14,736 bases of DNA from an uncultured Clostridia bacterium (GCA_904501795.1 CAJGCK010000031.1:1-14736); one strand, 5' to 3'; positions 1 to 6,861 are shown, numbered from the stretch's first letter. Notes: generated by a model not told the origin, from the sequence alone. Program-made: numbers and translations.

Positions 1-599
1 CAAACTAATTTTATTTTTTCTTGAATTTGTTGTTTTGCTCTTTCGCTAACAACGGGGAAATCCGCTTGGTTTTGCGGAATATCCATCGAGAGTTTATCGT
101 ACGGCGTATCGTTAACTTCGCCAACGGAACTCAGATGTGCGCCTATTTTTACCCCTTTTTGTGCCAAGAAAGCGCTACATAATGCACCTGCTATTACTAA
201 CGGAGCTGTTAGTCTACCTGAAAACTGACCACCGCCACGAATATCTCTAAACTCACCGTCTTTCAAAAACGAAGTATAGTCACTATGTGAAGGACGGGGC
301 ACGTATCTTAAATTCTCGTAATCTTTTGAACGCACGTTAGTGTTTTGAATTAAGGCGGTTATAGGCGCTCCGCAAGTATAACCGTTTTCGTTAATTCCCG
401 ATACAAACTCAACGGCATCCGTTTCCTTTCTGGGCGTAGAAAAGGCTTGCCCTGGCGCGCGACGCACCATGAACTCGTTGACCTTTTCCATATCAATCTT
501 AATTCCCGACGGAAAGTTGTCGATAACCACGCCTATTGCCTGGCTATGCGACTGCCCGAAAACAGTAATTTTCAAATTATTTCCAAATGTATTTGACAT
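1..599 (-). CDS. aroC: Chorismate synthase, N-terminal part (cut by window edge)
   Basis: The product converts 5-enolpyruvylshikimate-3-phosphate to chorismate using reduced FMN, the last step of the common aromatic pathway. About 199 residues are visible, beginning at the ATG ending at 599; the C-terminal half lies outside the window. The sequence shows FGQSHSQAIGVVID near residue 14, the RRAPG block with the following TPRKE, PRPSHSDYT, and RGGGQFSGRLTAP. These are the FMN- and phosphate-binding signatures of the family. The GQSHS form replaces GESHG of Proteobacteria; from knowledge of the family this form is common in Clostridia, so it is not a defect. A GGAG ribosome binding site at 609-612 lies inside the end of aroA, and only 3 nt separate the genes, so it is the fifth visible gene of the aromatic operon. 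Confidence 0.96.
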   Translation of the reverse strand, partial: MSNTFGNNLKITVFGQSHSQAIGVVIDNFPSGIKIDMEKVNEFMVRRAPGQAFSTPRKETDAVEFVSGINENGYTCGAPITALIQNTNVRSKDYENLRYVPRPSHSDYTSFLKDGEFRDIRGGGQFSGRLTAPLVIAGALCSAFLAQKGVKIGAHLSSVGEVNDTPYDKLSMDIPQNQADFPVVSERAKQQIQEKIKLV

Positions 600-602
600 A
601 TG

Positions 603-1871
603 CTATATCTCCTTTACAAAAAAGCCTAGTTTTTGTAATTCTTCAAAAAATTGTGGATAAGATTTATTAACCGCTTCGGCGCCGATAATTTCAACGCCTT
701 TTTCGGTAACGGCGCTAGCAATAGCACCGCTCATAACTATCCTATGGTCGTTAAAAGCGCTTATTCTACCGCCGACTAAACGTTTACCGTGAACGATTAT
801 TTTATCTCCGCCGTCTATTGCGCATCCCCCTAAATCGTTTATAAGCGACACCACGGAAGTAATTCTATCACTTTCTTTTAAGCGAAGTCGCCCTGCGTTA
901 TAAATTGTACCGCCGTTTTTTGAAAAAGCCAAACACACCGCTAATATCGGCACTAAATCGGGCACGTTTTTAACGTCTATATCTCCGCCAATTATATTTT
1001 GTGGTTTTGATATTACAACTCCGTTTTCTACTTTTTCAATCGTTGCGCCCAACTTTTTAAGTATGTTAACAATCTCTTTATCGCCTTGGTTTGAAGCATG
1101 GTTAAGCCCTAATACTTTAACCCCGCCTTTCAGACAACCTAACGCGATAAAAAACGCCGAGTTAGACCAGTCGCCTTCCGCCAAAACGGACTGCGGAAAA
1201 GAATACTCGTTTTCAATTAGATAAACGTTATCCTGTTCAATAACCGAAACGCCCGCTAATCTCATAACCGAAGAAGTTATATCGCAATAGGGTTTAGATT
1301 CGAACGCACCGCTAACGGCAACCTTACCACCGCCTAAAAGCGGAAGAGAGAGCATTAACCCCGTTATGAACTGAGAGCTAATCTTCCCGCTTATAACAAA
1401 CTCTTTATTCTTTGGCAAAGAAAGTTTACCGCTAACCGACATGGGATACTCTCCCATCTTGCTAAATTTAACGCCGTTTTCTTGCATGAGTTCATAAAGC
1501 GGAGATAGTGGACGGCTAGCAAGCCGACCTTTTACGTTAACCTTATAAGAAATTCCAAGCGATGAAAAAACGGGTAATATAAACCTTAACGTAGAACCGC
1601 TTTCGCCACAATTAACTTCAACGTTATCGATAGGTTTATCTATCGGCAGTACGCGTATAAATTTTTTATACACGGCGATTTTTGCACCGATTTTTTTTAG
1701 GCAAGATACCGTGCTTAAAACGTCTAAACTGAGTTTGCCAAAATAGTATATTTTTTTCGGTGTTTTATCTTTTGAAAGAGCGCAAACTATCAAAACTCGG
1801 TGCAAATGCGATTTTGAAGATATTATATTTACCGAGCCGTCTACTCTATCCGTTTTAACAAACAAGTTCAT
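603..1871 (-). CDS. aroA: 3-phosphoshikimate 1-carboxyvinyltransferase (EPSP synthase)
   Basis: This cytoplasmic enzyme joins phosphoenolpyruvate to shikimate-3-phosphate. At 422 residues it is a full-length two-domain EPSP synthase. Visible landmarks are SSKSHLHR (K20, S21, R25), GESGSTLRF (R96), R120, ISSQF (S165, S166, Q167), the catalytic Asp in VPDLVP (D305), LRLKESDRI (K332-R336) and NDHR (374-377). The GESGSTLRF loop differs from the GNAGTAMR loop of enteric enzymes, as is usual in Firmicutes. Whether this affects glyphosate sensitivity cannot be judged by eye. The N-terminal ISSKSHLHR is a little divergent from the usual GSKS motif, but the key Lys, Ser and Arg are kept. The start codon directly abuts the aroB stop, and a weak GGAAAG site lies at 1877-1882, which suggests translational coupling. 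Confidence 0.96.
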   Translation of the reverse strand: MNLFVKTDRVDGSVNIISSKSHLHRVLIVCALSKDKTPKKIYYFGKLSLDVLSTVSCLKKIGAKIAVYKKFIRVLPIDKPIDNVEVNCGESGSTLRFILPVFSSLGISYKVNVKGRLASRPLSPLYELMQENGVKFSKMGEYPMSVSGKLSLPKNKEFVISGKISSQFITGLMLSLPLLGGGKVAVSGAFESKPYCDITSSVMRLAGVSVIEQDNVYLIENEYSFPQSVLAEGDWSNSAFFIALGCLKGGVKVLGLNHASNQGDKEIVNILKKLGATIEKVENGVVISKPQNIIGGDIDVKNVPDLVPILAVCLAFSKNGGTIYNAGRLRLKESDRITSVVSLINDLGGCAIDGGDKIIVHGKRLVGGRISAFNDHRIVMSGAIASAVTEKGVEIIGAEAVNKSYPQFFEELQKLGFFVKEI

Positions 1872-2915
1872 TTAATCTTTCCAAAACTCCTGCCATTTTT
1901 CTATCGACATTTTTTCGGTTATACTCTCGCCTATCTCTTTTACAATAACGACGGTGATAAAATCACCTTTACGTTTTTTATCGTTAAAGGTATATTTCAA
2001 AAGCGAATTTATATCAAAATTTTGTTCCAAAAGCAACCCGTTATTTTTGATTACTTTATTTAAACGTGATTGCGCTTCTTCAGTGCAATATCCTTTTTTT
2101 ACCGCACGGTCTGTTATGAGCAACATTCCAAGCGCTACGGCTTGACCGTGAGTTAATTTATAATCGGTAAGTTTTTCTATTGCGTGGCCTATCGTGTGAC
2201 CAAAATTAAGTTTTTGACGGCAACCGTTATCAAACTCATCTATTTCAACCACGCTTTTTTTGTGCTTTATACAATCGGCTATAACTTTTTCAAGCACCGC
2301 TCTTTCGCCATTTTCTAAAATTTTGAATAATGAATTTGAGAAAACTGCGCCGTATTTAATGACTTCTGCCATTCCGCAAGAATATTCTTTTTTAGGCAAC
2401 GTAGAAAGCAACTCAGGGTCAACTAAAACACAAATGGGTTGATAAAACGCACCTGCAAGGTTTTTGCCAGCCGTTAAATTAACCGCCGTTTTTCCACCAA
2501 CCGAAGAGTCCACCATCGCTAATAGCGAAGTAGGTATTTGAACGTAATCGATACCACGCAAATAACACGCGCTTACAAACCCGGATAGGTCACCGACTAT
2601 TCCACCGCCAAGTGCAACCACGGTATCCGTCCTAGTAAACTCGTTTTCGGCAAGCGTTTCTAATAATTTTGCAAACTCCGTTGTCGATTTACTTTGTTCT
2701 CCGCCGTTCGTAGTGAAAATTTGGGCTGAAAAGCCTATCGAATTTAATTGATTTTTAAGTTTATTAGCATACAATTTTCCCACGTTGATATCGGTTACTA
2801 TCATAACCTTACCACCCTTCTTTAGCCCGAAAATTATTTCGCCCGTGCGTGAGAATAACCCGTTTTCTACTAACACTTCGTATGGCTTGCTAACGTTTAT
2901 CTTTATTTTTTCCAT
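1872..2915 (-). CDS. aroB: 3-dehydroquinate synthase
   Basis: The enzyme cyclises DAHP to 3-dehydroquinate, the second step of the shikimate pathway, using NAD and a divalent metal. Its 347 residues match the usual length of single-function AroB. Visible are the NAD-binding GGGIVGDLSGFV (from residue 103), RGIDYVQIPTSLLAMVDSSVGGK (R120 to K142 region), GMAEVIKYG with metal-ligand E184, NFGHTIGHAIE with H240 and H244, and THGQAVALG with H256. The ATG overlaps the tyrA stop codon by one base (TAATG), so translation is probably coupled. No internal promoter is evident. Confidence 0.96.
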   Translation of the reverse strand: MEKIKINVSKPYEVLVENGLFSRTGEIIFGLKKGGKVMIVTDINVGKLYANKLKNQLNSIGFSAQIFTTNGGEQSKSTTEFAKLLETLAENEFTRTDTVVALGGGIVGDLSGFVSACYLRGIDYVQIPTSLLAMVDSSVGGKTAVNLTAGKNLAGAFYQPICVLVDPELLSTLPKKEYSCGMAEVIKYGAVFSNSLFKILENGERAVLEKVIADCIKHKKSVVEIDEFDNGCRQKLNFGHTIGHAIEKLTDYKLTHGQAVALGMLLITDRAVKKGYCTEEAQSRLNKVIKNNGLLLEQNFDINSLLKYTFNDKKRKGDFITVVIVKEIGESITEKMSIEKWQEFWKD

Positions 2916-3748
2916 TAGAATTTATCACACCTTTCTTTGCAAATTCTTCCTTCTTTTAGAAGTTTTTTTAAGGTTTCAAAGTCGTTAGATTCTATCGCAT
3001 TTTTATATTTTTGAAGTTCTTTGATTATGTTGTCTATTTCAAAAGACACGTTGTCCGCATTTTCTAAAAATAGGTTAGCCCACATCTCTTCGTTAAGCCA
3101 AGCAACCCTAGTTAAATCTTTATAAGAGCCTGCTGAAAACCCTTTATGCATGCTTGCCGAAGGGCTTTTAACGTATGCGTTGCTAACCACGTGCGCAAGT
3201 TGTGAAGTAAACGCAATTATTTGGTCGTGCTTTTCGGCAGTAGTTACCGAGACCGAGCCAAAACCCGCCAACGTTAACACGTCTTTAATCTTTTGCAAAA
3301 CGTTAACGTCTTCGTCGTGTTTAGGTACCAAAACCATGTTTTGATTGACAAACATATCTTGTTTGCTATGTTTAAGCCCCGAAAACTGCGTGCCTGCCAT
3401 TGGGTGCCCGCCAACGAAAGTAAACCCGTGCTCTTTAGCGACGTCAAAACAAGGTTGACAAACGGGAACTTTAACACCACAGCAGTCAACGACTATACAT
3501 TTTTTAGAGAACTTTTCGGCATTTTCTTTAACAAATTTTACCGTTGCGGGTGCAGATATGCACAAAAACACGAAATCGCACTCGGCAATCTTTTCGGTTA
3601 AATCGTCGTCAATAAAATCGCTCATTTTAGCGATTTGAGTAACCAACTGATCTTTATCTAGTCCTAAAACCGTTGCCGACTTTGAATATTTAAATGCCTT
3701 TGCTAGCGACCCACCTATGAGCCCTAGCCCAACTATTCCTATTACCAT
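2915..3748 (-). CDS. tyrA: Prephenate dehydrogenase
   Basis: The product oxidatively decarboxylates prephenate to 4-hydroxyphenylpyruvate for tyrosine synthesis, or possibly arogenate to tyrosine. Its 277 residues cover only the TyrA dehydrogenase; no ACT domain and no fused chorismate mutase are present. The N-terminus has GLGLIG (residues 7-12), and an acidic D31 at the end of the second strand favours NAD over NADP. The substrate-binding half shows GGHPMAGTQFSG with the catalytic H115, SQLAHVVSNA with H186, and SAGSYKDLTRVA with R214. It starts 1 nt after the DAHP synthase stop codon, with AAAGGA at 3755-3760. Lack of its own feedback domain fits regulation at the operon leader and at DAHP synthase. 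Confidence 0.94.
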   Translation of the reverse strand: MVIGIVGLGLIGGSLAKAFKYSKSATVLGLDKDQLVTQIAKMSDFIDDDLTEKIAECDFVFLCISAPATVKFVKENAEKFSKKCIVVDCCGVKVPVCQPCFDVAKEHGFTFVGGHPMAGTQFSGLKHSKQDMFVNQNMVLVPKHDEDVNVLQKIKDVLTLAGFGSVSVTTAEKHDQIIAFTSQLAHVVSNAYVKSPSASMHKGFSAGSYKDLTRVAWLNEEMWANLFLENADNVSFEIDNIIKELQKYKNAIESNDFETLKKLLKEGRICKERCDKF

Positions 3749-3749
3749 A

Positions 3750-4754
3750 TTAATCCTTTAATGCGGAAATAATTTTGTTAACCTTTCCGTTAAGTTTTTT
3801 GAATTGTTCGAGGGTGATTGATTGAGCCCCGTCGCACAATGCACGTGCTGGATTGTTGTGAACTTCTATCATTAACCCGTCCGCACCGCAAGCCACTGCA
3901 GAAAGAGACATGGGCTCAACAAGCTTTGAAATTCCGGTTGAGTGTGAGGGGTCAACGACTACCGGCAAGTGCGTCAAATCTTTTAATAGCGGGACTGCCG
4001 ATAAATCAAGAGTATTACGGGTAAAAGTCTCAAACGTTCTTATACCGCGTTCACACAAAATAATTTGTTCGTTACCGCCCGCCATAATATATTCGGCGCT
4101 CATGAGCAATTCTTTCATAGTATTAGCAAGCCCACGTTTAAGAAGTATAGGCTTGTTAATTCTACCTAATTCTTTTAATAATTCGAAATTTTGCATATTC
4201 CTTGCGCCTACTTGAATTATATCAACGTTTTCAAACAAAGGAAGATGATTGATGTTAATTATCTCGGTAACTATAGGCATGCCCGTTAAATTTTTTGCGT
4301 GCATTAAAAGGTCTATACCTTCGGCTTTTAAGCCTTGGAAATCGTACGGCGAAGTTCTAGGCTTGTATGCACCGCCCCTTAGCATAAGCGCGCCCGATTT
4401 TTTAACCGAAGTTGCTATTTCTAAAATTTGGTCTTCCGATTCTACAGAACAAGGCCCTGCAATAACGCAAAAATTGCCACCACCGATTTTAACTCCACCC
4501 GCTTCTATTACCGTATCTTCCGGATGAAACTTTCTATTCGCCTTCTTGAACGGCTCGCTTATCTTGGTAACGTTTTCTACAATCTCTAAACCACTAACAA
4601 GTTCCGCGTCTATTCTAGTCGTATCACCTATTAAGCCTATAACGGTGTTGTATTCACCTTGCGAAACGTGTACCCTTAATCCTTGAGATTCTATCCAAGA
4701 AATAAGGTTGTTGACTTGCTTTTCTGGGCTTTGATTTTTAATTACTATAATCAT
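3750..4754 (-). CDS. aroF: 3-deoxy-7-phosphoheptulonate (DAHP) synthase, type I-beta with N-terminal regulatory domain
   Basis: The enzyme condenses PEP and erythrose-4-phosphate, committing carbon to the aromatic pathway. The start at 4754 is chosen because AAGGAG at 4762-4767 is well spaced from it; an upstream in-frame ATG at 4802 would have to read through the attenuator hairpin. The 334 residues comprise a ferredoxin-like/ACT-like domain (about 1-75) and a TIM barrel. The barrel shows AGPCSVES, GGAYKPRTSPYDFQG, LLKRG and VVVDPSHSTG. Likely metal ligands are C102, H271, E297 and D308, almost the same numbering as the Thermotoga maritima enzyme, in which this N-terminal domain mediates Tyr and Phe inhibition. 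It is the first structural gene of the operon, directly behind a Phe/Tyr attenuator. The gene symbol is a family label; aroG or aroH could equally be used. Confidence 0.95.
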   Translation of the reverse strand: MIIVIKNQSPEKQVNNLISWIESQGLRVHVSQGEYNTVIGLIGDTTRIDAELVSGLEIVENVTKISEPFKKANRKFHPEDTVIEAGGVKIGGGNFCVIAGPCSVESEDQILEIATSVKKSGALMLRGGAYKPRTSPYDFQGLKAEGIDLLMHAKNLTGMPIVTEIININHLPLFENVDIIQVGARNMQNFELLKELGRINKPILLKRGLANTMKELLMSAEYIMAGGNEQIILCERGIRTFETFTRNTLDLSAVPLLKDLTHLPVVVDPSHSTGISKLVEPMSLSAVACGADGLMIEVHNNPARALCDGAQSITLEQFKKLNGKVNKIISALKD

Positions 4755-4761
4755 TTTTGTT

Positions 4762-4767
4762 CTCCTT
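4762..4767 (-). promoter_or_regulatory. Ribosome binding site deciding the DAHP synthase start
   Basis: The minus strand reads AAGGAG followed by 7 nt and then ATG at 4754. This fixes the start at residue 17 of the longer open frame. The site lies 4 nt past the U-run of the upstream hairpin, so an intact terminator would prevent its synthesis. Confidence 0.9.
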
Positions 4768-4800
4768 AAAGAAAAAAGTGGATTGAATAGTTCAACCCAC
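4768..4800 (-). terminator. Intrinsic terminator in the DAHP synthase leader (attenuator)
   Basis: On the minus strand the arm GTGGGTTGAA (4800-4791), loop CTA and arm TTCAATCCAC (4787-4778) form a 10-bp stem with one G-U pair, followed by TTTTTTCTTT (4777-4768). The G-U pair forms only in the minus-strand RNA; the plus strand would have an A-C mismatch, so the hairpin is built for leftward transcription. It lies between the operon promoter and the first gene, so it must be conditional. Confidence 0.85.
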
Positions 4801-4845
4801 ATAAGTTACAGTGTATTTTTTTTGCACGTAAAAAATATGGGAGCC

Positions 4846-4905
4846 TTAACAGTTACCATTACTAAAGTAAAAATAAAAATAAAAAGAATTGTATTGTTTT
4901 TGCAT
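4846..4905 (-). CDS. Phe/Tyr-rich leader peptide of the aromatic operon
   Basis: A 20-codon reading frame on the minus strand encodes MQKQYNSFYFYFYFSNGNC and ends in TAA. Eight of 19 residues are aromatic, and residues 8-14 are seven consecutive Phe/Tyr codons (4884-4864). The Shine-Dalgarno-like AAGAAGG at 4914-4920 lies 8 nt upstream of the ATG. The frame starts about 67 nt after the predicted transcription start and ends 45 nt before the terminator hairpin of the DAHP synthase leader, the textbook geometry of a ribosome-mediated attenuator. Phe and Tyr are both end products of the operon's pathway. The caution is that the codons are T-rich (TTT/TAT) within an AT-rich leader, so low-complexity sequence could mimic this. 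The promoter, ribosome binding site, stop codon and terminator together make chance less likely. Confidence 0.75.
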   Translation of the reverse strand: MQKQYNSFYFYFYFSNGNC

Positions 4906-4978
4906 TTTTAATACCTTCTTTATTTTTAATTTTTGCCCAAAGCGAATTTCTTCACTTTTTTACTGCAAATATGTTTTT

Positions 4979-5007
4979 ATTATACACCCATATATTTTCA
5001 TTGTCAA
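4979..5007 (-). promoter_or_regulatory. Sigma-A-type promoter of the aromatic operon
   Basis: The minus strand has TTGACA (5007-5002), a 17-nt spacer and TATAAT (4984-4979), a perfect match to consensus in both boxes. Transcription should start near 4972. Such a strong promoter fits control exerted after initiation, by the downstream attenuator. Confidence 0.88.
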
Positions 5008-5053
5008 TTATTTCATAAATTATTTTATATTTTTTACGGCCTTTTTTAGTGTT

Positions 5054-5108
5054 TATAATACTATTTTTTGTTTCTTTTATTGCAAATTATTTTGATTTTT
5101 GTTATACT
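5054..5108 (+). promoter_or_regulatory. Candidate promoter region of mgsA
   Basis: TTGCAA (5080-5085), 17 nt and TATACT (5103-5108) form a plausible promoter, but its start near 5115 would leave a very short leader beginning at the ribosome binding site. An alternative -10, TATAAT at 5054-5059, would give a normal leader of about 60 nt but has no good -35. I cannot choose between them. The region diverges from the aromatic operon promoter. Confidence 0.45.
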
Positions 5109-5126
5109 TAATTAAAGGAGATTTTT

Positions 5127-5600
5127 ATGAGTTTACAAGAAAAAAAGATTTACGTTATGGCAAACCAAAAAAATATTGCGCTTATCGCCCACGACAACCA
5201 AAAACACCAACTAATCGAGTGGTGTAAGAAAAATAAGTCCGTTTTAGAACACCATTTTCTTTGCGGAACGGGTACTACCGCAAAAATGGTTTCCGAACAC
5301 ACGGGGCTTCCCGTTAGGGCTTTTAACAGTGGCCCGCTTGGTGGCGATCAACAAATTGGCGCGCGTATTGTCGACGGAAAAATAGATATCGTCATCTTCT
5401 TCTCGGACCCGCTTACCGCACAACCGCACGACCCTGACGTTAAAGCACTGCTTCGTATCGCGCAAGTGTTCGACGTGCCGATTGCAAACAACCGCGCAAC
5501 CGCTGATTTTATTATTAACAGCCCGTTCATGAACCAAAATTACGAGCGTGAACTTCTAGATTTTAATAAGGTAACCACCGATAGAGCGAAAAATTTATAA
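5127..5600 (+). CDS. mgsA: Methylglyoxal synthase
   Basis: The enzyme converts dihydroxyacetone phosphate to methylglyoxal and phosphate, a bypass of lower glycolysis that relieves phosphate limitation. Its 157 residues match the family. Visible are IALIAHDNQK near residue 17, the phosphate-binding GTGTT (47-51), SGPLGGDQQIGA with catalytic D74, FFSDPL with D94, and PHDPDVKALLR with H101, equivalent to E. coli H98. NRATADFIINSP completes the conserved core. The start at 5127 is favoured by AAAGGAG at 5114-5120; a second Met at residue 12 lies close to the E. coli-like start but has no such site. It is a single-gene unit divergent from the aromatic operon and followed by a terminator. No functional link to aromatic synthesis is implied. 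Confidence 0.96.
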   Translation: MSLQEKKIYVMANQKNIALIAHDNQKHQLIEWCKKNKSVLEHHFLCGTGTTAKMVSEHTGLPVRAFNSGPLGGDQQIGARIVDGKIDIVIFFSDPLTAQPHDPDVKALLRIAQVFDVPIANNRATADFIINSPFMNQNYERELLDFNKVTTDRAKNL

Positions 5601-5605
5601 AAAAT

Positions 5606-5634
5606 TCCACCGTTTTTACGGTGGATTTTCTTTT
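5606..5634. terminator. Bidirectional intrinsic terminator between mgsA and the hydrolase gene
   Basis: TCCACCGT (5606-5613), loop TTTT and ACGGTGGA (5618-5625) form an 8-bp perfect stem with T-runs on both sides: TTTTCTTTT on the plus strand, and AATTTTTT on the minus strand. It ends mgsA from the left and the convergent hydrolase gene, whose stop codon is at 5637-5639, from the right. Confidence 0.9.
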
Positions 5635-5636
5635 AA

Positions 5637-6578
5637 TTATTTATAATGCTTCTCAAATTCTTTTAAGACTGTCACGTACCTATCGGGGTCAATTAAATAA
5701 GAAGCACCGTGCCCTGCGCCCTTAAAGACGTGCAAGGCGCAAACTGTAGAACACGCTTTCTCATTCACCCTACTCATTTCGCACGGCACGAAATCATCGG
5801 TATCGCCGTGAATTAATAATACGGGTAATTTACTTTGGTTTAACTCTTGCTCGGGCGAAGTTTCTTCAATATTGAACCGACCGAAAATTAAACCGCCTAG
5901 TTTAACGAAAGGATAAAATAGCCATGCAGGTAAATGCATTTTTTTAATAACGGTTTTAATAATTTCTTTAGGACTTGAATATCCGCAATCGGCAACTACG
6001 CCGACAACTGTCTTTGGCAAATCTAGGCTAGACGCCATTAATACGGTAGAAGCACCCATACTTATACCCGTTATTATAAGTTTAGTATTTTCACCAAACC
6101 TTTTATAAGCGTATTCCGCCCAAGACTTAACGTCGTAACGCTCTTTAATACCGAAAGTTATAACCTTGCCTTCGCTAGAACTATGAGCACGTTGGTCTAC
6201 CATAAGAACGTTTCTACCAAGCCGTTGACATCGTTGCAATCCCCCGCATAAATCACGCCCTGCGCTACCGCGGTAGCCGTGGAACATTATCTCAATCGGC
6301 GCGCTTTCAAAAAGGCTATAGAAAACACCCCTAAGTTTTAGCCCGTCGAAAGAAGTTATCTGCACCGCTTCTTGTTTGAATGTTTTATTCTCTTTCTTCC
6401 AAAGGCGAATTTGGTCGTAAAAAGGCTCGTATATCTTACCTGGTGGCATAGCGTTTTCGTTATGAAATTTTTTACTGTTCGGCGCATAAAACGTTATAAA
6501 AAAACAAACGTAGCACGTTAGAAAAAAAAGCGCTATTATACCGAGCAAAATAATTAATACTATTAAGTAAGTTGGCAT
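5637..6578 (-). CDS. Membrane-anchored alpha/beta hydrolase (serine hydrolase)
   Basis: The start at 6578 is chosen from AGGGAG at 6585-6590; it gives 313 residues, and a longer frame to 6608 would run into the predicted -10 box. An N-terminal hydrophobic segment (about residues 4-30) predicts a single membrane anchor or uncleaved signal. The rest is an alpha/beta-hydrolase fold. HGYRGS (about 100-105) forms the oxyanion region, GISMGAS carries the nucleophile Ser about 173, IHGDTDDFVP the Asp near 261, and GAGHG the His about 290. The layout resembles the BEM46/YqkD-type hydrolases of Firmicutes. The substrate is unknown; esterase, lipase or peptidase activity are all possible. It has its own promoter and shares a terminator with mgsA, so it is monocistronic. 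Confidence 0.85.
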   Translation of the reverse strand: MPTYLIVLIILLGIIALFFLTCYVCFFITFYAPNSKKFHNENAMPPGKIYEPFYDQIRLWKKENKTFKQEAVQITSFDGLKLRGVFYSLFESAPIEIMFHGYRGSAGRDLCGGLQRCQRLGRNVLMVDQRAHSSSEGKVITFGIKERYDVKSWAEYAYKRFGENTKLIITGISMGASTVLMASSLDLPKTVVGVVADCGYSSPKEIIKTVIKKMHLPAWLFYPFVKLGGLIFGRFNIEETSPEQELNQSKLPVLLIHGDTDDFVPCEMSRVNEKACSTVCALHVFKGAGHGASYLIDPDRYVTVLKEFEKHYK

Positions 6579-6596
6579 TTTTATCTCCCTATATTT

Positions 6597-6624
6597 ATTA
6601 TATCGCAAAATTATGTTTTTTCAA
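6597..6624 (-). promoter_or_regulatory. Promoter of the alpha/beta hydrolase gene
   Basis: TTGAAA (6624-6619), a 16-nt spacer and TATAAT (6602-6597) on the minus strand. The short leader, about 12 nt from the likely start to the ATG, supports the start codon at 6578 rather than any upstream codon. Confidence 0.7.
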
Positions 6625-6674
6625 CAGAATATTAAACTGTCAAATGATAAAACGTATAATATTTTTGTAAAAAC

Positions 6675-6702
6675 AAACCACTGCGAATATTCGCAGTGGT
6701 TT
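6675..6702 (-). terminator. Strong palindromic terminator, probably the original terminator of the GGGtGRT gene
   Basis: A perfect 28-bp palindrome with arms of AAACCACTGCGAAT type is centred between 6688 and 6689. On the minus strand it is followed by GTTTTT (6673-6668); the plus strand also has a T-run. It lies 16 bp past the stop codon of the orphan 3' gene fragment at 6719-6812. The simplest reading is that it is the gene's native terminator, displaced 4 kb from the intact gene by an insertion. Confidence 0.85.
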
Positions 6703-6710
6703 TTTATTGT

Positions 6711-6812
6711 TTACTAACTTATTTGCTTAATGCTTCTTGAACTGCAACTGCGCAAGCAACGGTCATACCAACCATTGGGTTGTTACCAGCACCGATGAGT
6801 CCCATCATCTCT
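6711..6812 (-). repeat. Left direct repeat (candidate attL), copy of the GGGtGRT gene 3' end
   Basis: From 6719 to 6812, 87 of 94 bases match 10720-10813 in the same orientation. The longest identical run is 48 bp (6728-6775 with 10729-10776), followed by 20 bp (6777-6796). Similarity also continues a few bases past the stop codon (TTACTAA at 6711-6717). Six of the seven differences are outside the 48-bp block's immediate interior, so that block is a natural candidate for the recombination core. Confidence 0.85.
6719..6812 (-). pseudogene. Orphan 3'-end fragment of a GGGtGRT-protein gene
   Basis: The minus strand encodes the last 29 residues of the GGGtGRT protein, from MMGLIGAG to VQEALSK and a TAA stop. 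It has no start, ribosome binding site or upstream coding sequence; an in-frame stop lies just upstream near 6818. Compared with the intact gene at 10720-11733 there is one amino acid change (Ser for Asn next to last). The other five base differences are silent. That pattern means the two copies diverged as coding sequence, which fits two homologous alleles brought together better than a recent local duplication. It is most likely the original end of the chromosomal gene, left behind when an element integrated. Confidence 0.85.
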
Positions 6813-6844
6813 GTGCATTAGAAGTTTTTTAATATAAAAAGTCA

Positions 6845-6857
6845 GTAAAAATCTTAT
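6845..6857 (+). repeat. Left subterminal inverted repeat
   Basis: GTAAAAATCTTAT reads inward here, about 33 bp inside the left direct repeat. The identical 13-mer occurs in inverted orientation at 10648-10660, about 59 bp inside the right end. This may be a recombinase arm-binding site or end repeat. Confidence 0.55.
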
Positions 6858-6861
6858 TATC

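Larger units (their letters stand above)
4768..4972 (-). promoter_or_regulatory. Attenuator leader of the aromatic operon, with candidate antiterminator
   Basis: The predicted transcript starts near 4972 and runs about 217 nt to the DAHP synthase ATG. In order it holds a short Phe/Tyr-rich leader ORF (4905-4846), an A/T-rich spacer with a possible TATTTTTT/AAAAAATA hairpin (4837-4814), and the terminator. A competing fold can be drawn by hand: CCCA (4841-4838) with TGGG (4799-4796), plus GTTAA (4850-4846) with TTGAAC (4795-4790, one bulged G). This would remove the 5' arm of the terminator. It is weak on paper and needs computed folding. No T-box consensus is present. The proposed logic is that stalling at Phe/Tyr codons leaves 4838-4850 free for antitermination, whereas a ribosome at the stop codon covers that stretch and lets the terminator form. 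Confidence 0.65.

Noticed and set aside
1..599. GQSHS in place of GESHG in chorismate synthase as an active-site defect
   Set aside because: As recalled, this form is common in clostridial enzymes, and all other conserved motifs are intact.
4755..4802. Longer DAHP synthase start at 4802 adding MWVELFNPLFSLRRTK
   Set aside because: The extension is the translation of the attenuator hairpin and T-run and has no ribosome binding site, whereas AAGGAG fits the ATG at 4754 exactly.
4754..4972. T-box riboswitch in the aromatic operon leader
   Set aside because: No T-box antiterminator consensus or specifier stem was seen; the leader ORF and simple terminator explain the region better.
4889..5095. 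Plus-strand ORF of 68 residues rich in Phe
   Set aside because: It is a T-rich antisense reading of the attenuator leader and both promoters, with no ribosome site or family resemblance.
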